From an uncultured Bacteroidales bacterium (GTDB lineage Bacteria; Bacteroidota; Bacteroidia; Bacteroidales; Muribaculaceae), in NCBI GenBank assembly GCA_902782465.1, contig CACZNH010000001.1:124001-188000 (forward strand): DNA of 64,000 nucleotides, written 5' to 3'. A program made the position numbers and the translations under genes. The notes beneath the pieces are model-generated. The model worked only from the letters and a program-made list of their open reading frames with translations. It had not been told where the DNA came from and did not search any database. This document shows positions 1 through 8,753 of this stretch, one piece after another. Each line of letters opens with the position of its first letter. Positions within the stretch are counted from its first letter, which is position 1.

Positions 1-1
1 C

Positions 2-1288
2 GACGTCAATGGTGACGGAACGGTCAATATCACCGATGTCAACCTGGTCATCAACAGCATCCTGGGTGGTACGTATATTGCCGAGGCCGATGCCAACCAT
101 GACGGCGTGGTGAACATCAGTGACGTGAACCAAATCATCAACATTATCCTGACCGGGGCAGTCATCGAAGACGACATAACCCCCAAGGACATCGTTCTGG
201 ACGACTCGGACCTCACCGAGCCGGCCGAGGTTATCCCCGACGATGAGGATGCGCTCGACTTTGGCGACTATGTGGAGAACACGGTGTGGGCACTCACGGT
301 GCGCATCAACTTCGACGGTGACTCGGCAACGGTAACGGGCAACCCGTCGACGGTTATGGTGGAAATTGACGGAGCCCATGTGACCGTCACCAGTGCCGCT
401 AAGCGCGTGCGCTACATCCTGACGGGAACCACGCCCGACGGCTCCATCAAGTTCTACAGTGAGCGCAAGTTCCAGGTTCAGCTGGCTGGTGTGGACATCA
501 CCAACCCCCATGGCGCCGCCATCAACAACCAGTGCGGCAAGTCGTTCTATCTGGTGCTCAACGGGGGTACCGAGAACACCCTGCGTGACGGCACCGAATA
601 TACCATGGTCGAGGACGAGGACCAGAAGGCGGCACTCTTCAGCGAGGGACAGATTCTGGTCAGCGGCAAGGGCAAACTCAACGTCTATAGCACGGGCAAG
701 CACTGCATCGCCAGCGATGACTTCATCTTTGTGCGCCCGGGCTGCCACCTCTACCTGAACAGCACCAGCGGCCACGGCATCAAGGCCAAGGACTACGTCC
801 ACATCAAGGGCGGCGTCATCAACATGGAAATCAATGCCGACGGCGCCAAGGGCATCAACTGCGACAGCCTCGTTTACATCACTGGCGGACGCACCACCAT
901 CATCAACAGCGGCACCACCAAGATGGAGACCGACTCGCTGGGCAATCCCGTTTCGACAGGTGTCGCTGGTGTGAAGGCCGACTGTAACATGACGATGACG
1001 GGCGGAATCCTCAATATCAAGAGCACGGGCAACGATGCCAAGGGTATCAACGTCGCCGAGCCCTTCCTGTTCACTGGCGGTGAAATGAATATCGTGGTAA
1101 CGGGACGCAAAGCGGCCAACGACCCCAAGGGCGTGAAGTGTGACACCGACTGCACCATCCAGGGCGGCTCATTCTACAGTTGTGCCCTGCATGGCCTTGC
1201 TCTCGACGTGGAAGGCACCACCACCATTGCCGACGGCTACACCACACGCAACGATGCTGACCCGCGCCTCCTGGAAATCATTTACTGA
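2..1288 (+). CDS. Secreted dockerin/DUF4353 carbohydrate-binding-like protein (5' end missing)
   Basis: The reading frame is open from base 2, so the start lies before the window. The visible part opens with two dockerin-type calcium loops (DVNGDGTVNITDVN, then DANHDGVVNISDVN), each followed by a helix. A long right-handed beta-helix-like region follows, with repeated glycine turns (SGHGIKAKD, ADGAKGINCDS, NDAKGINVAEP). That pattern is typical of Bacteroidetes DUF4353 carbohydrate-binding-domain proteins, which are secreted and poorly characterised. A dockerin in the middle rather than at the C-terminus is unusual, since the other dockerins in this window are mostly C-terminal. Surface location and glycan binding are inferred from the family. 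A perfect 10-bp inverted repeat spans the stop codon (1271-1295), and a terminator hairpin follows at 1309. Confidence 0.8.
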   Translation, partial: DVNGDGTVNITDVNLVINSILGGTYIAEADANHDGVVNISDVNQIINIILTGAVIEDDITPKDIVLDDSDLTEPAEVIPDDEDALDFGDYVENTVWALTVRINFDGDSATVTGNPSTVMVEIDGAHVTVTSAAKRVRYILTGTTPDGSIKFYSERKFQVQLAGVDITNPHGAAINNQCGKSFYLVLNGGTENTLRDGTEYTMVEDEDQKAALFSEGQILVSGKGKLNVYSTGKHCIASDDFIFVRPGCHLYLNSTSGHGIKAKDYVHIKGGVINMEINADGAKGINCDSLVYITGGRTTIINSGTTKMETDSLGNPVSTGVAGVKADCNMTMTGGILNIKSTGNDAKGINVAEPFLFTGGEMNIVVTGRKAANDPKGVKCDTDCTIQGGSFYSCALHGLALDVEGTTTIADGYTTRNDADPRLLEIIY

Positions 1289-1308
1289 TTTCCAGACGCA
1301 CCATACAC

Positions 1309-1328
1309 GCGGCATAAGCCGCCTTTTG
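1309..1328 (+). terminator. Intrinsic terminator after the DUF4353 gene
   Basis: GCGGC-ATAA-GCCGC stem followed by CTTTTG, 20 bp after the stop. It separates this gene from the flotillin gene. Confidence 0.7.
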
Positions 1329-1402
1329 GCATAATTTTTGCAGGGTTTTATTGAAAAATCTAATTGATAACCGCGTCTTTGCGACGATTAAATTTCAACG
1401 TT

Positions 1403-2899
1403 ATGGGAACTTTAGAAATAGGAATTCTTGCAGGTGCCATAATCCTGCTGTTGTTAGTAGTATTGTTTACTTGCTACGTAAAAGCCCCGCCCAGCACTGC
1501 TTATGTCATTTCAGGTATCAAGCGTGAGCCCCGAATCCTGATTGGTGCCGGTGGCGTGAAAATCCCCATCTTCGAGCGTCTCGATAAGGTATATTTGGGT
1601 CAGCTCACGGTAGACATCCGCACCGAGCGCAGCGTGCCCACCAACGATTTTATCAACGTGAATGTTGATGCCGTGGCCAAGGTGGCCGTGACCCCAACCA
1701 CCGAAGGCGTGCGCCTGGCGGCTCGTAACTTCCTGAACATGGATGCCGAGACGATTTCAGGCCAGTTGCAGGACACCCTGCAGGGTAACCTGCGTGAGCT
1801 CATCGGCAGCCAGGGTCTTAAGGAACTGAACGTGGACCGCGACGGTTTCTCCAACCAGGTAATGGACAAGGCGGCTCCCGATATGGCAAAACTGGGTATC
1901 TCGATTCTTGCCTTCAACGTGCAGAATATTACCGATGAACTGGGACTGATTGAGAACCTGGGTGCCGACAACACCTGGACCATCCGCAAGAATGCTGCCA
2001 TTACCAAGGCGCAGGCCGAGAAGGACATCGCACAGGCGAGGGCCGAGAACGAGAAACTTGCCAACGATGCCACCGTCGAGTCACAGACCGCCATCGCTGA
2101 GCGTCAGAACGAACTGACCATCCGTAAGGCCGACCTGAAACAGGAAGCCGATACGCGTCAGGCACAGGCCGATGCCGCCTACCGCATCCAGGAACAGGAG
2201 CAGCAGAAGGTGCTCAACGAGAAAGAGGTAGAGGCGCAGATTGCCCGAACCAAGAAGGAGCAAGACCTGACCAACGAGCAGATTCGCATCCGAGAGAACA
2301 AGCTGCTCGCCGAGGTGAACAAGCAGGCCGATGCCGACCGCTACTCCAAGGAGATTCAGGCCGAGGCCGTGAAATTCCAGATTCAGAAGAATGCCGAGGC
2401 CGACCTGGAGAAGCGCAAACGTGAAGCCGAGGCTCAGCGTTATGAGGCCGAGCAGGAAGCCGAAGCCATCCGCGCTAAGGCCGAGGCACAGAAGTTCGCC
2501 ATGATGCAGGAGGCCGAGGGTATCAAGGCCCGTGGTGAGGCCGAGGCCTACGCCGTGCAGAAGAAAGGTGAGGCCGAAGCGCAGGCCATGGAGAAGAAGG
2601 CCGAGGCTTTCAAGAAGTATAACGACGCTGCTGTGGCCCAGATGGTCATCGACAAACTGCCTGAAATCACCCGCAACGTGGCCGAGCAGGTGGCTACCAT
2701 CCAGGGCGTGAACATCTACAGCACCGGTGGAGACAATGGCGCTGGTATCGGCACCATCACCGGCACACTGCCCATCGTGCTCGCTCAGGTCAACGACACC
2801 GTCAAGAGCGCCGTCGGCGTGGATCTGGCCAGCATCGTCCGCAAGCATGAGGGTCCCAAGGACGACACCAAGCCCCAGACCCCTCCCGCCACTGAATAA
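1403..2899 (+). CDS. Flotillin-like SPFH/band 7 membrane protein
   Basis: 498 aa from the ATG at 1403. An in-frame codon further upstream is possible, but this start puts a single membrane helix at residues 5-25, as in flotillins. An SPFH domain follows (about 30-200). Then comes a long Ala/Glu/Lys-rich coiled coil with repeated EAEA and AEAQ motifs (about 205-425) and a short flexible tail rich in Pro/Thr. Flotillins scaffold ordered membrane microdomains by oligomerising through the coiled coil; the function in this organism is not known. The gene stands alone between two terminators. The upstream TAATTTTTG resembles a promoter -7 element but has one extra T. Confidence 0.88.
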   Translation: MGTLEIGILAGAIILLLLVVLFTCYVKAPPSTAYVISGIKREPRILIGAGGVKIPIFERLDKVYLGQLTVDIRTERSVPTNDFINVNVDAVAKVAVTPTTEGVRLAARNFLNMDAETISGQLQDTLQGNLRELIGSQGLKELNVDRDGFSNQVMDKAAPDMAKLGISILAFNVQNITDELGLIENLGADNTWTIRKNAAITKAQAEKDIAQARAENEKLANDATVESQTAIAERQNELTIRKADLKQEADTRQAQADAAYRIQEQEQQKVLNEKEVEAQIARTKKEQDLTNEQIRIRENKLLAEVNKQADADRYSKEIQAEAVKFQIQKNAEADLEKRKREAEAQRYEAEQEAEAIRAKAEAQKFAMMQEAEGIKARGEAEAYAVQKKGEAEAQAMEKKAEAFKKYNDAAVAQMVIDKLPEITRNVAEQVATIQGVNIYSTGGDNGAGIGTITGTLPIVLAQVNDTVKSAVGVDLASIVRKHEGPKDDTKPQTPPATE

Positions 2900-2929
2900 C
2901 GGAATCTTGATATAGAAAACCAAAAACAG

Positions 2930-2962
2930 CATCCGCACCCTGTTCAACACAGGATGCGGATG
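2930..2962 (+). terminator. Terminator hairpin after the flotillin gene
   Basis: CATCCGCACCCTG pairs with CAGGATGCGGATG (12 of 13 positions), followed by TCATTT. It lies between the flotillin gene and convergent yebC. Confidence 0.6.
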
Positions 2963-3057
2963 TCATTTATCAAATCTTAGCGTCTTAGCGCCTTAGCGTG
3001 GGACAAAGGGATGCGTCAGCCTCAAAAAACCTTAGCGTGGGGCTAAAGAGTAGTGTA

Positions 3058-3792
3058 TTACTCCTCGTCGCCGCCTTCGCCCTCGGCCATAGTGGTGAAG
3101 ACGTTCTGCACGTCGTCATCCTCCTCAAGAGCCTCAATCAGGGCCTCGACGTCGGCACGCTCAGCGTCGGTAACGTCCTTGTAGTCAGCGGGCTCATAAA
3201 CGAACTCACTGCTCTTGATTTCGAAGCCATTGTCCTCAAGATACTTCATGATGTCACCGTTCGAGGCAAAATCGCCCGATACGAGCATTTCCTCCTCGTC
3301 GATGGCAAATTCCTCGGCGCCGCAGTCGATAAGTTCGAGCTCGAGCTCATCGGGGTCTACGTCGGCCTTGGGAGCCACATGGAAGTAGCACTTGTGGCTG
3401 AACATGAAGGCTACGCTGCCCGAGTTGCCCAGGCTGCCGCCCTTCTTGTTGAAGTAGTTGCGCAGGTTGGCAACGGTGCGGGTGGTGTTGTCGGTAGCGG
3501 TCTCGACCAGGACGGCGATGCCATGAGGGCCAAATCCCTCGTAAATCACCTCTTTGTAATCGCCTGCATCCTTCTCGCTGGCACGCTTGATGGCGCGTTC
3601 GATGTTCTCCTTGGGCATGTTGGCGGCCTTGGCGTTGGCAATCAACGCACGCAGACGCGAGTTGCCTTCGGCATCGGGACCACCGGCCTTAACGGCGATG
3701 GTGATTTCCTTGCCGATTCTGGTAAACGTGCGGGACATGCTGCCCCAGCGTTTCATCTTTCTTGCTTTGCGGTATTCAAAAGCTCTTCCCAT
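3058..3792 (-). CDS. YebC/PmpR family protein (TACO1 family)
   Basis: 244 aa. The N-terminus MGRAFEYRKARKMKRW and the block NMPKENIERAIKRA are hallmarks of the YebC/PmpR/TACO1 family. This family was described as DNA-binding transcriptional regulators and, more recently, as factors helping ribosomes through difficult sequences. The tail is very acidic (EEDDDVQN, EGEGGDEE), as often seen in Bacteroidetes members. It lies directly downstream of pheT on the same strand, a plausible translation-related pairing, although about 190 bp carrying a short tandem tract separate the two genes. Family assignment is firm; the precise role is open. Confidence 0.93.
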   Translation of the reverse strand: MGRAFEYRKARKMKRWGSMSRTFTRIGKEITIAVKAGGPDAEGNSRLRALIANAKAANMPKENIERAIKRASEKDAGDYKEVIYEGFGPHGIAVLVETATDNTTRTVANLRNYFNKKGGSLGNSGSVAFMFSHKCYFHVAPKADVDPDELELELIDCGAEEFAIDEEEMLVSGDFASNGDIMKYLEDNGFEIKSSEFVYEPADYKDVTDAERADVEALIEALEEDDDVQNVFTTMAEGEGGDEE

Positions 3793-3937
3793 TGTAATAT
3801 AGTTTAAATGTTAAAGTTTTCTTCTTTTTTGAAACTACGAATTTCGCTAATTTCACTAATAGGTCATGACCTTCATAATTTGCGTAATTCGTGTAATTCG
3901 TAGCTTGTTTTATGTTTGTTCTAGTAAGCGGATGCCA

Positions 3938-3981
3938 CCTAAAACCTAAAGCCTAAAGCCTAAAGCCTAAAACCTAAAACC
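3938..3981. repeat. Heptamer tract (CCTAAAR)n
   Basis: About six tandem copies of a 7-bp unit CCTAAAA/CCTAAAG abut the pheT stop codon. It belongs to the same class as the tracts at 14478, 17648, 54005 and 55589. Confidence 0.8.
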
Positions 3982-6447
3982 TTAACGAAGCTTCGCTCCA
4001 AGCTGCGTCTCCAGGTTCTTGATGATTTTGTTCATGATGGCGTCAATCTGCTTGTCGTTGAGCGTCTTCTCGTTGTCCTGAAGAATCATGCTGATGGCAT
4101 AGGACTTCTTGCCTGCCTCCAGCTTGTTGCTCTCATATACGTCGAACAAGGTCATCGACTTCAGCAGCTTCTTCTCGCTGGCCTCTACAACGCGGCGAAT
4201 GTCGTCGTAGGTCACCTGACGGTCCACCAGCAGCGCCAGGTCGCGGCGCAGCGGCAGCGTCTTGGGCAGGTCGCTGTACTTGATGTCCTTCTTCATCGCT
4301 ACCTTGCAGGCCAGGTTCCAGTTCACCTGGGCATAATAGACGGGCTGGTCCACGTCAAAGCGCTTGGCCAGTGCCTCGTCAACGACACCCATCACGGCGA
4401 TGGTCTTGCCGCCGCGGTTGCTGTAGCGCAGGGCAGGATTCAGGATTTCGTCCTCATGCTGCTCGATGACCAGGTCATGCAGGCTGATGCCCATGTTGGT
4501 GAGCACGTTCTCGAGGTCGGCCTTCAGGTCATAGACGGTGAGTGCCCTCACCTTGTCGGCCCACGATTCGTCGTGGTTGTTGCCGGTGAGCCACATCGCC
4601 ATCTGGGTGCTCTCGCTGTAGGGTGCGAGGGCTTTCTCCTCCTGGCTAATGCAGCCGTCATGGCTATACACGTTGCCAAACTCGTAGAGGCGCAGGTTGG
4701 CGTTCTTGTGGTTGATGTTGCGGGCGATGCTCTCCAGACCGCCGAACAGCAGCGTCTGGCGCATCACGTTCAGGTCGCTGCTCAGCGGGTTCATGATGCG
4801 TACGCACAGGTCAGCGGGCCACGTCGTCAGTCCCTCATAGTAGGCACCCACGGTCAGCGAGTTGTTCATCATCTCGTGGTAACCCACACTGGTGAGCTGG
4901 TTGCTTACGGTCTCCTGCATGTCGTCGCGCCAGTCCACATCGGTCTTGTTCGACAGGCTGCCGTGAACGGCGTCGGTAAACTCCACGTTGTTGTAGCCAT
5001 ACACGCGCAGCACATCCTCCACCACGTCACAGGGGCGGCGAACATCCACACGGTAGGTGGGCACCACCAGGTTCATCTTCTCGTCGTCCTCAGCGGTGAT
5101 TTCCATCTCCAGACTCTTCACGATGTCGCGGATCTCATCGTGGGGGATTTCCTTGCCGATGAGGCGCTTCACGTAGTCGTAGTGCAGCTCCACGGGGAAG
5201 CCGGGGAAGTCATGGGCCTTCACATCAACAATGTCGCCGCAGATTTCGCCACCTGCCAGCTCCTTGACGAGCATGGCGGCAAACTTCAGGTTGTAGATGA
5301 CCTCGTTGGGGTCGATGCCGCGCTCAAAGCGGAACGAGGCGTCGGTGTTCAGACCGAAGCGGCGTGCCGTCTTGCGAATCCACGTGGGGTGGAAATAGGC
5401 CGACTCCAGGAACACGTCGGTGGTCGATTCGGTCACACCCGAATCCAGACCGCCAAACACGCCACCGATGCACATCGGCTCCTCGCCGTTGCAGATCATC
5501 AGGTCGCGGTCGGTCAACGTGCGCTCCACGCCGTCCAGGGTGACAAACTTGGTGCCTGCAGGGGCGGTCCTGACCACGATGCGGTCGCCCTTGACCTTGC
5601 TCAGGTCAAAGCAGTGCATGGGTTGTCCCAGGCCCAGCAGGATGTAGTTGGTGATATCGACAATGTTGTTGATGGGACGCTGACCCACGGCGAGCAGCAG
5701 GTCCTTGAGCCACTTGGGGCTCTCCTGCACCTTCACGCCGCGCACGGTCAAGCCGGCATAGCGGGGACAGGCCTCGGCGTTCTCGACGGTGACAGGGATG
5801 CCGCCGTCCTTGCGGTCGATGGCGAACTCCTCGACGCTGGGCTTGTGCAGGTTGCCGTCCATGCCGTGACGATGCATCCATGCAGCCAGGTCGCGGGCCA
5901 CACCATAGTGCGAGGCTCCGTCGATGCGGTTGGGCGTCAGGTCCACCTCGATGAGGTAATCATCCTCGATGCCATAGTAGTCGGCAGCCGGGGTACCCAC
6001 CACGGCGTTCTCGGGCAGCACGATGATGCCATCGTGGCTGGTGCCCACGCCAATCTCGTCCTCGGCGCAAATCATGCCCAGCGACTCCTCGCCGCGCATC
6101 TTGCTGCGCTTGATGGTGAATTCCTGGTCGCCGTCATAGAGCTTCGTCCCCAGGGTGGCGACGATAACCTTTTGACCGGCTGCCACATTAGGTGCACCGC
6201 ACACAATCTGGACGGGATCATTGCCGTCGCCCAAATCAACGGTGGTGATGTGCAGGTGGTCGCTGTTCGGATGCTCGATGCAGGTCATTACCTGTCCAAC
6301 GACAAGACCGCGCAGGCCGCCCTTGATGGTTTCCACTTGTTCAACTGCTCCCACTTCCAGACCCAGCGAGGTCAGTGCCTCAGCCACCTTCTCAGGCGTC
6401 AGGTCGGTGTCAATATAGCGTTTGAGCCATTTATAGGAAATATTCAT
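3982..6447 (-). CDS. pheT: Phenylalanyl-tRNA synthetase beta subunit
   Basis: 821 aa from the ATG at 6447 (MNISYKWLKRYID). The frame stays open for 13 more codons, but that stretch overlaps the promoter. Domains in order: EMAP-like tRNA-binding fold (about 40-155, with IEHPNSDHLHITTVDLG); B3/B4 editing region; B5 domain; catalytic-like core (RFGLNTDASFRFERGID); C-terminal ferredoxin-like anticodon-binding domain. It forms an alpha2beta2 enzyme with PheS, which is not in the window, so the two subunits are encoded apart. A good promoter sits at 6484-6514. Confidence 0.97.
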   Translation of the reverse strand: MNISYKWLKRYIDTDLTPEKVAEALTSLGLEVGAVEQVETIKGGLRGLVVGQVMTCIEHPNSDHLHITTVDLGDGNDPVQIVCGAPNVAAGQKVIVATLGTKLYDGDQEFTIKRSKMRGEESLGMICAEDEIGVGTSHDGIIVLPENAVVGTPAADYYGIEDDYLIEVDLTPNRIDGASHYGVARDLAAWMHRHGMDGNLHKPSVEEFAIDRKDGGIPVTVENAEACPRYAGLTVRGVKVQESPKWLKDLLLAVGQRPINNIVDITNYILLGLGQPMHCFDLSKVKGDRIVVRTAPAGTKFVTLDGVERTLTDRDLMICNGEEPMCIGGVFGGLDSGVTESTTDVFLESAYFHPTWIRKTARRFGLNTDASFRFERGIDPNEVIYNLKFAAMLVKELAGGEICGDIVDVKAHDFPGFPVELHYDYVKRLIGKEIPHDEIRDIVKSLEMEITAEDDEKMNLVVPTYRVDVRRPCDVVEDVLRVYGYNNVEFTDAVHGSLSNKTDVDWRDDMQETVSNQLTSVGYHEMMNNSLTVGAYYEGLTTWPADLCVRIMNPLSSDLNVMRQTLLFGGLESIARNINHKNANLRLYEFGNVYSHDGCISQEEKALAPYSESTQMAMWLTGNNHDESWADKVRALTVYDLKADLENVLTNMGISLHDLVIEQHEDEILNPALRYSNRGGKTIAVMGVVDEALAKRFDVDQPVYYAQVNWNLACKVAMKKDIKYSDLPKTLPLRRDLALLVDRQVTYDDIRRVVEASEKKLLKSMTLFDVYESNKLEAGKKSYAISMILQDNEKTLNDKQIDAIMNKIIKNLETQLGAKLR

Positions 6448-6483
6448 AGTGTCGAATAAAAATGATAATCGCTTAAAAACGTG

Positions 6484-6514
6484 CAAAGTTACAATTTTTC
6501 TCGTTAACCACCAA
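6484..6514 (-). promoter_or_regulatory. Bacteroidetes promoter of pheT
   Basis: On the minus strand: TTG, 20 nt spacer, TAACTTTG. This matches the Bacteroidetes primary sigma consensus, and its -7 box lies 37 bp from the pheT start. Confidence 0.7.
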
Positions 6515-6580
6515 CGCCGATGCCTATAAATTGAAAAAACTGCCCGTTGACGATGGTGCTAACCCGTTGATGGTGAAAAT

Positions 6581-6614
6581 AAAAAAGCGGCCGGGGCATC
6601 TCGCCTGGGCCGTT
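6581..6614 (-). terminator. Terminator of the LytS/LytTR operon
   Basis: On the minus strand a GC-rich stem (ACGGCC...GGCCG) is followed by CTTTTTT. It lies 77 bp after the response-regulator stop. Confidence 0.65.
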
Positions 6615-6690
6615 CCTAAATACGCTATGGAAAAGCAATTATATTAACCCTTATCAATCCACGCATTGCTGCTGTGGACTTGTGCTTATG

Positions 6691-7431
6691 TTATTTTGTT
6701 AATATCTTGCTGTTTAGGTAGTTCATGAAGGTTTCCTTGTAGTTGTCGCCGATGGGCAGCGAGGCTTCCCCCTCAAGCACCACATGGTTTTTCTTCACCT
6801 CTCGTATCTTGTTCAGGTTGATGATGTAGGAGCGGTGGATGCGCATGAACTGGTTGCTTGGCAGGTGCTCCTCGATTTTCTTCATGCTCAACAGGATAAT
6901 GACGGGTTTGTCCCTGTCGCTGCAATAGATGCGCAGGTACTCGCTCATGGCCTCGATGTAGATGATGCTGCTGATGTCGATGCGCACAATCCTATAATCG
7001 CTCTTGACATAGATGGTGGCATCATCGCTGTCGGTCGAGACTTCGGTAAGGGCATGCTGGCGGATGTCCATGATGTCCTTGACTTTTTGCGCTGCGGCTT
7101 CAAACTCGTCAAAGCCATAGGGCTTCAACAGGTAGCCAACGGCATTGGCCTTATAACCCTCGATGGCATACTCGCTGTAGGCCGTGGTGAAAACCGTGAT
7201 GGGGCCCTTGCTGTGGTCTTGTTCCACCGATTTGGCAAAGTCAAGGCCATTCAGGTCAGGCATATGGATGTCGAGAAACATGGCATCGACCTGCTGCTGG
7301 TCAATAACCTGCTGCGCCTCGATGGCGCTGCGGCACTCGGCCACGAGTTCCAGATAGGGTATCTTCTTGATATAGGTCACCAGCTTCTTGAGGGCCAGTG
7401 GCTCATCGTCGATGGCAATGCACTTAATCAT
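6691..7431 (-). CDS. LytTR-family response regulator
   Basis: 246 aa. The N-terminal receiver domain has the acidic pair D8/D9, phospho-acceptor Asp54 (MFLDIHMPD), Thr82-Thr83 (FTTAY) and Lys103 (YLLKPY). A LytTR DNA-binding domain occupies about 135-240 (IYIEAMSEYLRIY, MRIHRSYIINLNKI). These cytoplasmic regulators bind imperfect direct repeats at target promoters. The gene starts 15 bp after the histidine kinase stop, so the two form a classic LytS/LytR pair. The targets cannot be read from the sequence. Confidence 0.95.
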   Translation of the reverse strand: MIKCIAIDDEPLALKKLVTYIKKIPYLELVAECRSAIEAQQVIDQQQVDAMFLDIHMPDLNGLDFAKSVEQDHSKGPITVFTTAYSEYAIEGYKANAVGYLLKPYGFDEFEAAAQKVKDIMDIRQHALTEVSTDSDDATIYVKSDYRIVRIDISSIIYIEAMSEYLRIYCSDRDKPVIILLSMKKIEEHLPSNQFMRIHRSYIINLNKIREVKKNHVVLEGEASLPIGDNYKETFMNYLNSKILTK

Positions 7432-7446
7432 ATTCTTTTCTAGATT

Positions 7447-8592
7447 TTAGGCGTTAGACATTAATTGTGGTTGTGTGGAGTCGGAGAAATCCCCGGGACA
7501 CTTGGCGGGCAGGTTGAGCAGCACGTCATAGCTGTCGTCCTCGTCGTGGATGTCGAGGCAATAGTCGTTGCCGTAGATGAGTTCCAAGCGCTTGGTCACA
7601 TTGCTCAGACCCACGCCGCCATATTCATGCTTGGCGTGGCTCTTGCTGTTGTGGCAGTGGAACAGGAGGCGTCCGTCCTTGTGCTTGATGTCAATGTCGA
7701 TGGTTGACGTCTTGTCGATGCTCACGCCGTGCTTGAAGGCGTTTTCTACAAAGGGGATGAACACCAGCGGACCCAGCGCCACATCCTCATTGCAATGCTC
7801 GGGCACATCCAGGTTGATGTTGACGGTGTCCATGTAGCGCAGCTTCATCAGGTTGAGGTATTTCTTGAGGAAGAGTATGGCACTACTGAGCGACACGCAG
7901 TGGTTGTCGCTCTCATACAGCAGGTAACGCATCATCTTGGACATGTCCACAATGCTGTCCTTGGCTTGCTCGGGGTCGATGTCAACCAGGGCGTGGATGT
8001 TGTTGAGCGTGTTCATGATGAAGTGCGGGTTGATCTGGTAGCGCAGGTATTCCAGCTCCTGCTTCAGGCTCTGCTCCTTAAGCTTGGCCAAGTGTCTCTT
8101 CTCCTCCTCGTTTTGGAAATAGGACTTAACGCCCAAATTGCAACCTAGCATCATGATGACTATTGTGAATACCGAGATGTCGTGCCTGTCGATGGGTGGG
8201 CGGCCGTTTGCGCCAAAACGTTTGAAGCCTTCGGGGGGTGGTGCAGCAGCCTCTTGCGAGGTGACCTTCAGCAGGGGACTGCCATTAGGCTTGTGGGCGC
8301 AATGGGCCACCTGGAAAAGTGCCACTATGGCAATGGTAGCGATGACATATTGTTTCACTCGCTTGTTCTTGACCAGCATGGGGGCCAGCAGATGGTTGTG
8401 GATGAGGAAGACGATAAAGAATGTCAAGATGGAAGCCCAGGTGTCAATCAGCGAATTCATGACTTGAGCCTCTTGTGCGGGCGTGTCATCATAATGGGAG
8501 AACAAGCTCGCCAGTGGCGACAAGAACAGGAGTATCCACACGACAGTGTAGATAATCGTTTCTTGTCGGGTTTGCTTGTAATAGTTGCTCAT
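7447..8592 (-). CDS. LytS-type sensor histidine kinase
   Basis: 381 aa. The N-terminal half has four predicted membrane helices (about 13-33, 47-72, 83-102, 141-160). A short linker follows, then a His_kinase (PF06580) domain with the phospho-accepting His in YLRYQINPHFIMNTLNN. The ATP-binding part has an N-box-like FIPFVENAFKHG and a glycine-rich YGGVGLSNVTKRL. No periplasmic sensory domain is evident, so the stimulus is probably sensed in or near the membrane. It is cotranscribed with the LytTR regulator downstream and preceded by a strong promoter at 8621. Confidence 0.93.
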   Translation of the reverse strand: MSNYYKQTRQETIIYTVVWILLFLSPLASLFSHYDDTPAQEAQVMNSLIDTWASILTFFIVFLIHNHLLAPMLVKNKRVKQYVIATIAIVALFQVAHCAHKPNGSPLLKVTSQEAAAPPPEGFKRFGANGRPPIDRHDISVFTIVIMMLGCNLGVKSYFQNEEEKRHLAKLKEQSLKQELEYLRYQINPHFIMNTLNNIHALVDIDPEQAKDSIVDMSKMMRYLLYESDNHCVSLSSAILFLKKYLNLMKLRYMDTVNINLDVPEHCNEDVALGPLVFIPFVENAFKHGVSIDKTSTIDIDIKHKDGRLLFHCHNSKSHAKHEYGGVGLSNVTKRLELIYGNDYCLDIHDEDDSYDVLLNLPAKCPGDFSDSTQPQLMSNA

Positions 8593-8620
8593 GGGTGTTG
8601 CTATGCTATAGTTCCGATAA

Positions 8621-8652
8621 CAAAGGTAACTGAAAATGACTGTTTCGGCAAA
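8621..8652 (-). promoter_or_regulatory. Bacteroidetes promoter of the LytS/LytTR operon
   Basis: Minus strand: TTTG, 20 nt spacer, TACCTTTG; the -7 box is 29 bp upstream of the kinase ATG. Confidence 0.75.
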
Positions 8653-8688
8653 ATCTTTTCAGCCATCCATGCAATTCTATCAATAGAC

Positions 8689-8719
8689 CGCCTCTATCTC
8701 ATGGCAGGAGATAGAGGCG
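8689..8719 (-). terminator. Terminator of the ExbB-ExbD-TonB operon
   Basis: Perfect 12-bp stem CGCCTCTATCTC/GAGATAGAGGCG, 35 bp beyond the TonB-like stop. No strong T-run follows. Confidence 0.6.
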
Positions 8720-8753
8720 GGCAGATGAATCATCATTGTGTTGGCTACAGCAA

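Noticed and set aside
2081..2950. 289-codon frame opposite the flotillin gene
   Set aside because: A Leu/Gly-rich shadow created by the GAG/GCC-rich coiled-coil codons of the flotillin gene.
4456..6459. 667-codon open frame opposite pheT
   Set aside because: It lies wholly antisense to a clear pheT gene, has no recognisable domain and is rich in His/Val/Gly, as expected for a shadow frame in high-GC DNA. The same applies to 20461-22050, 17776-19356 and 40002-41591.
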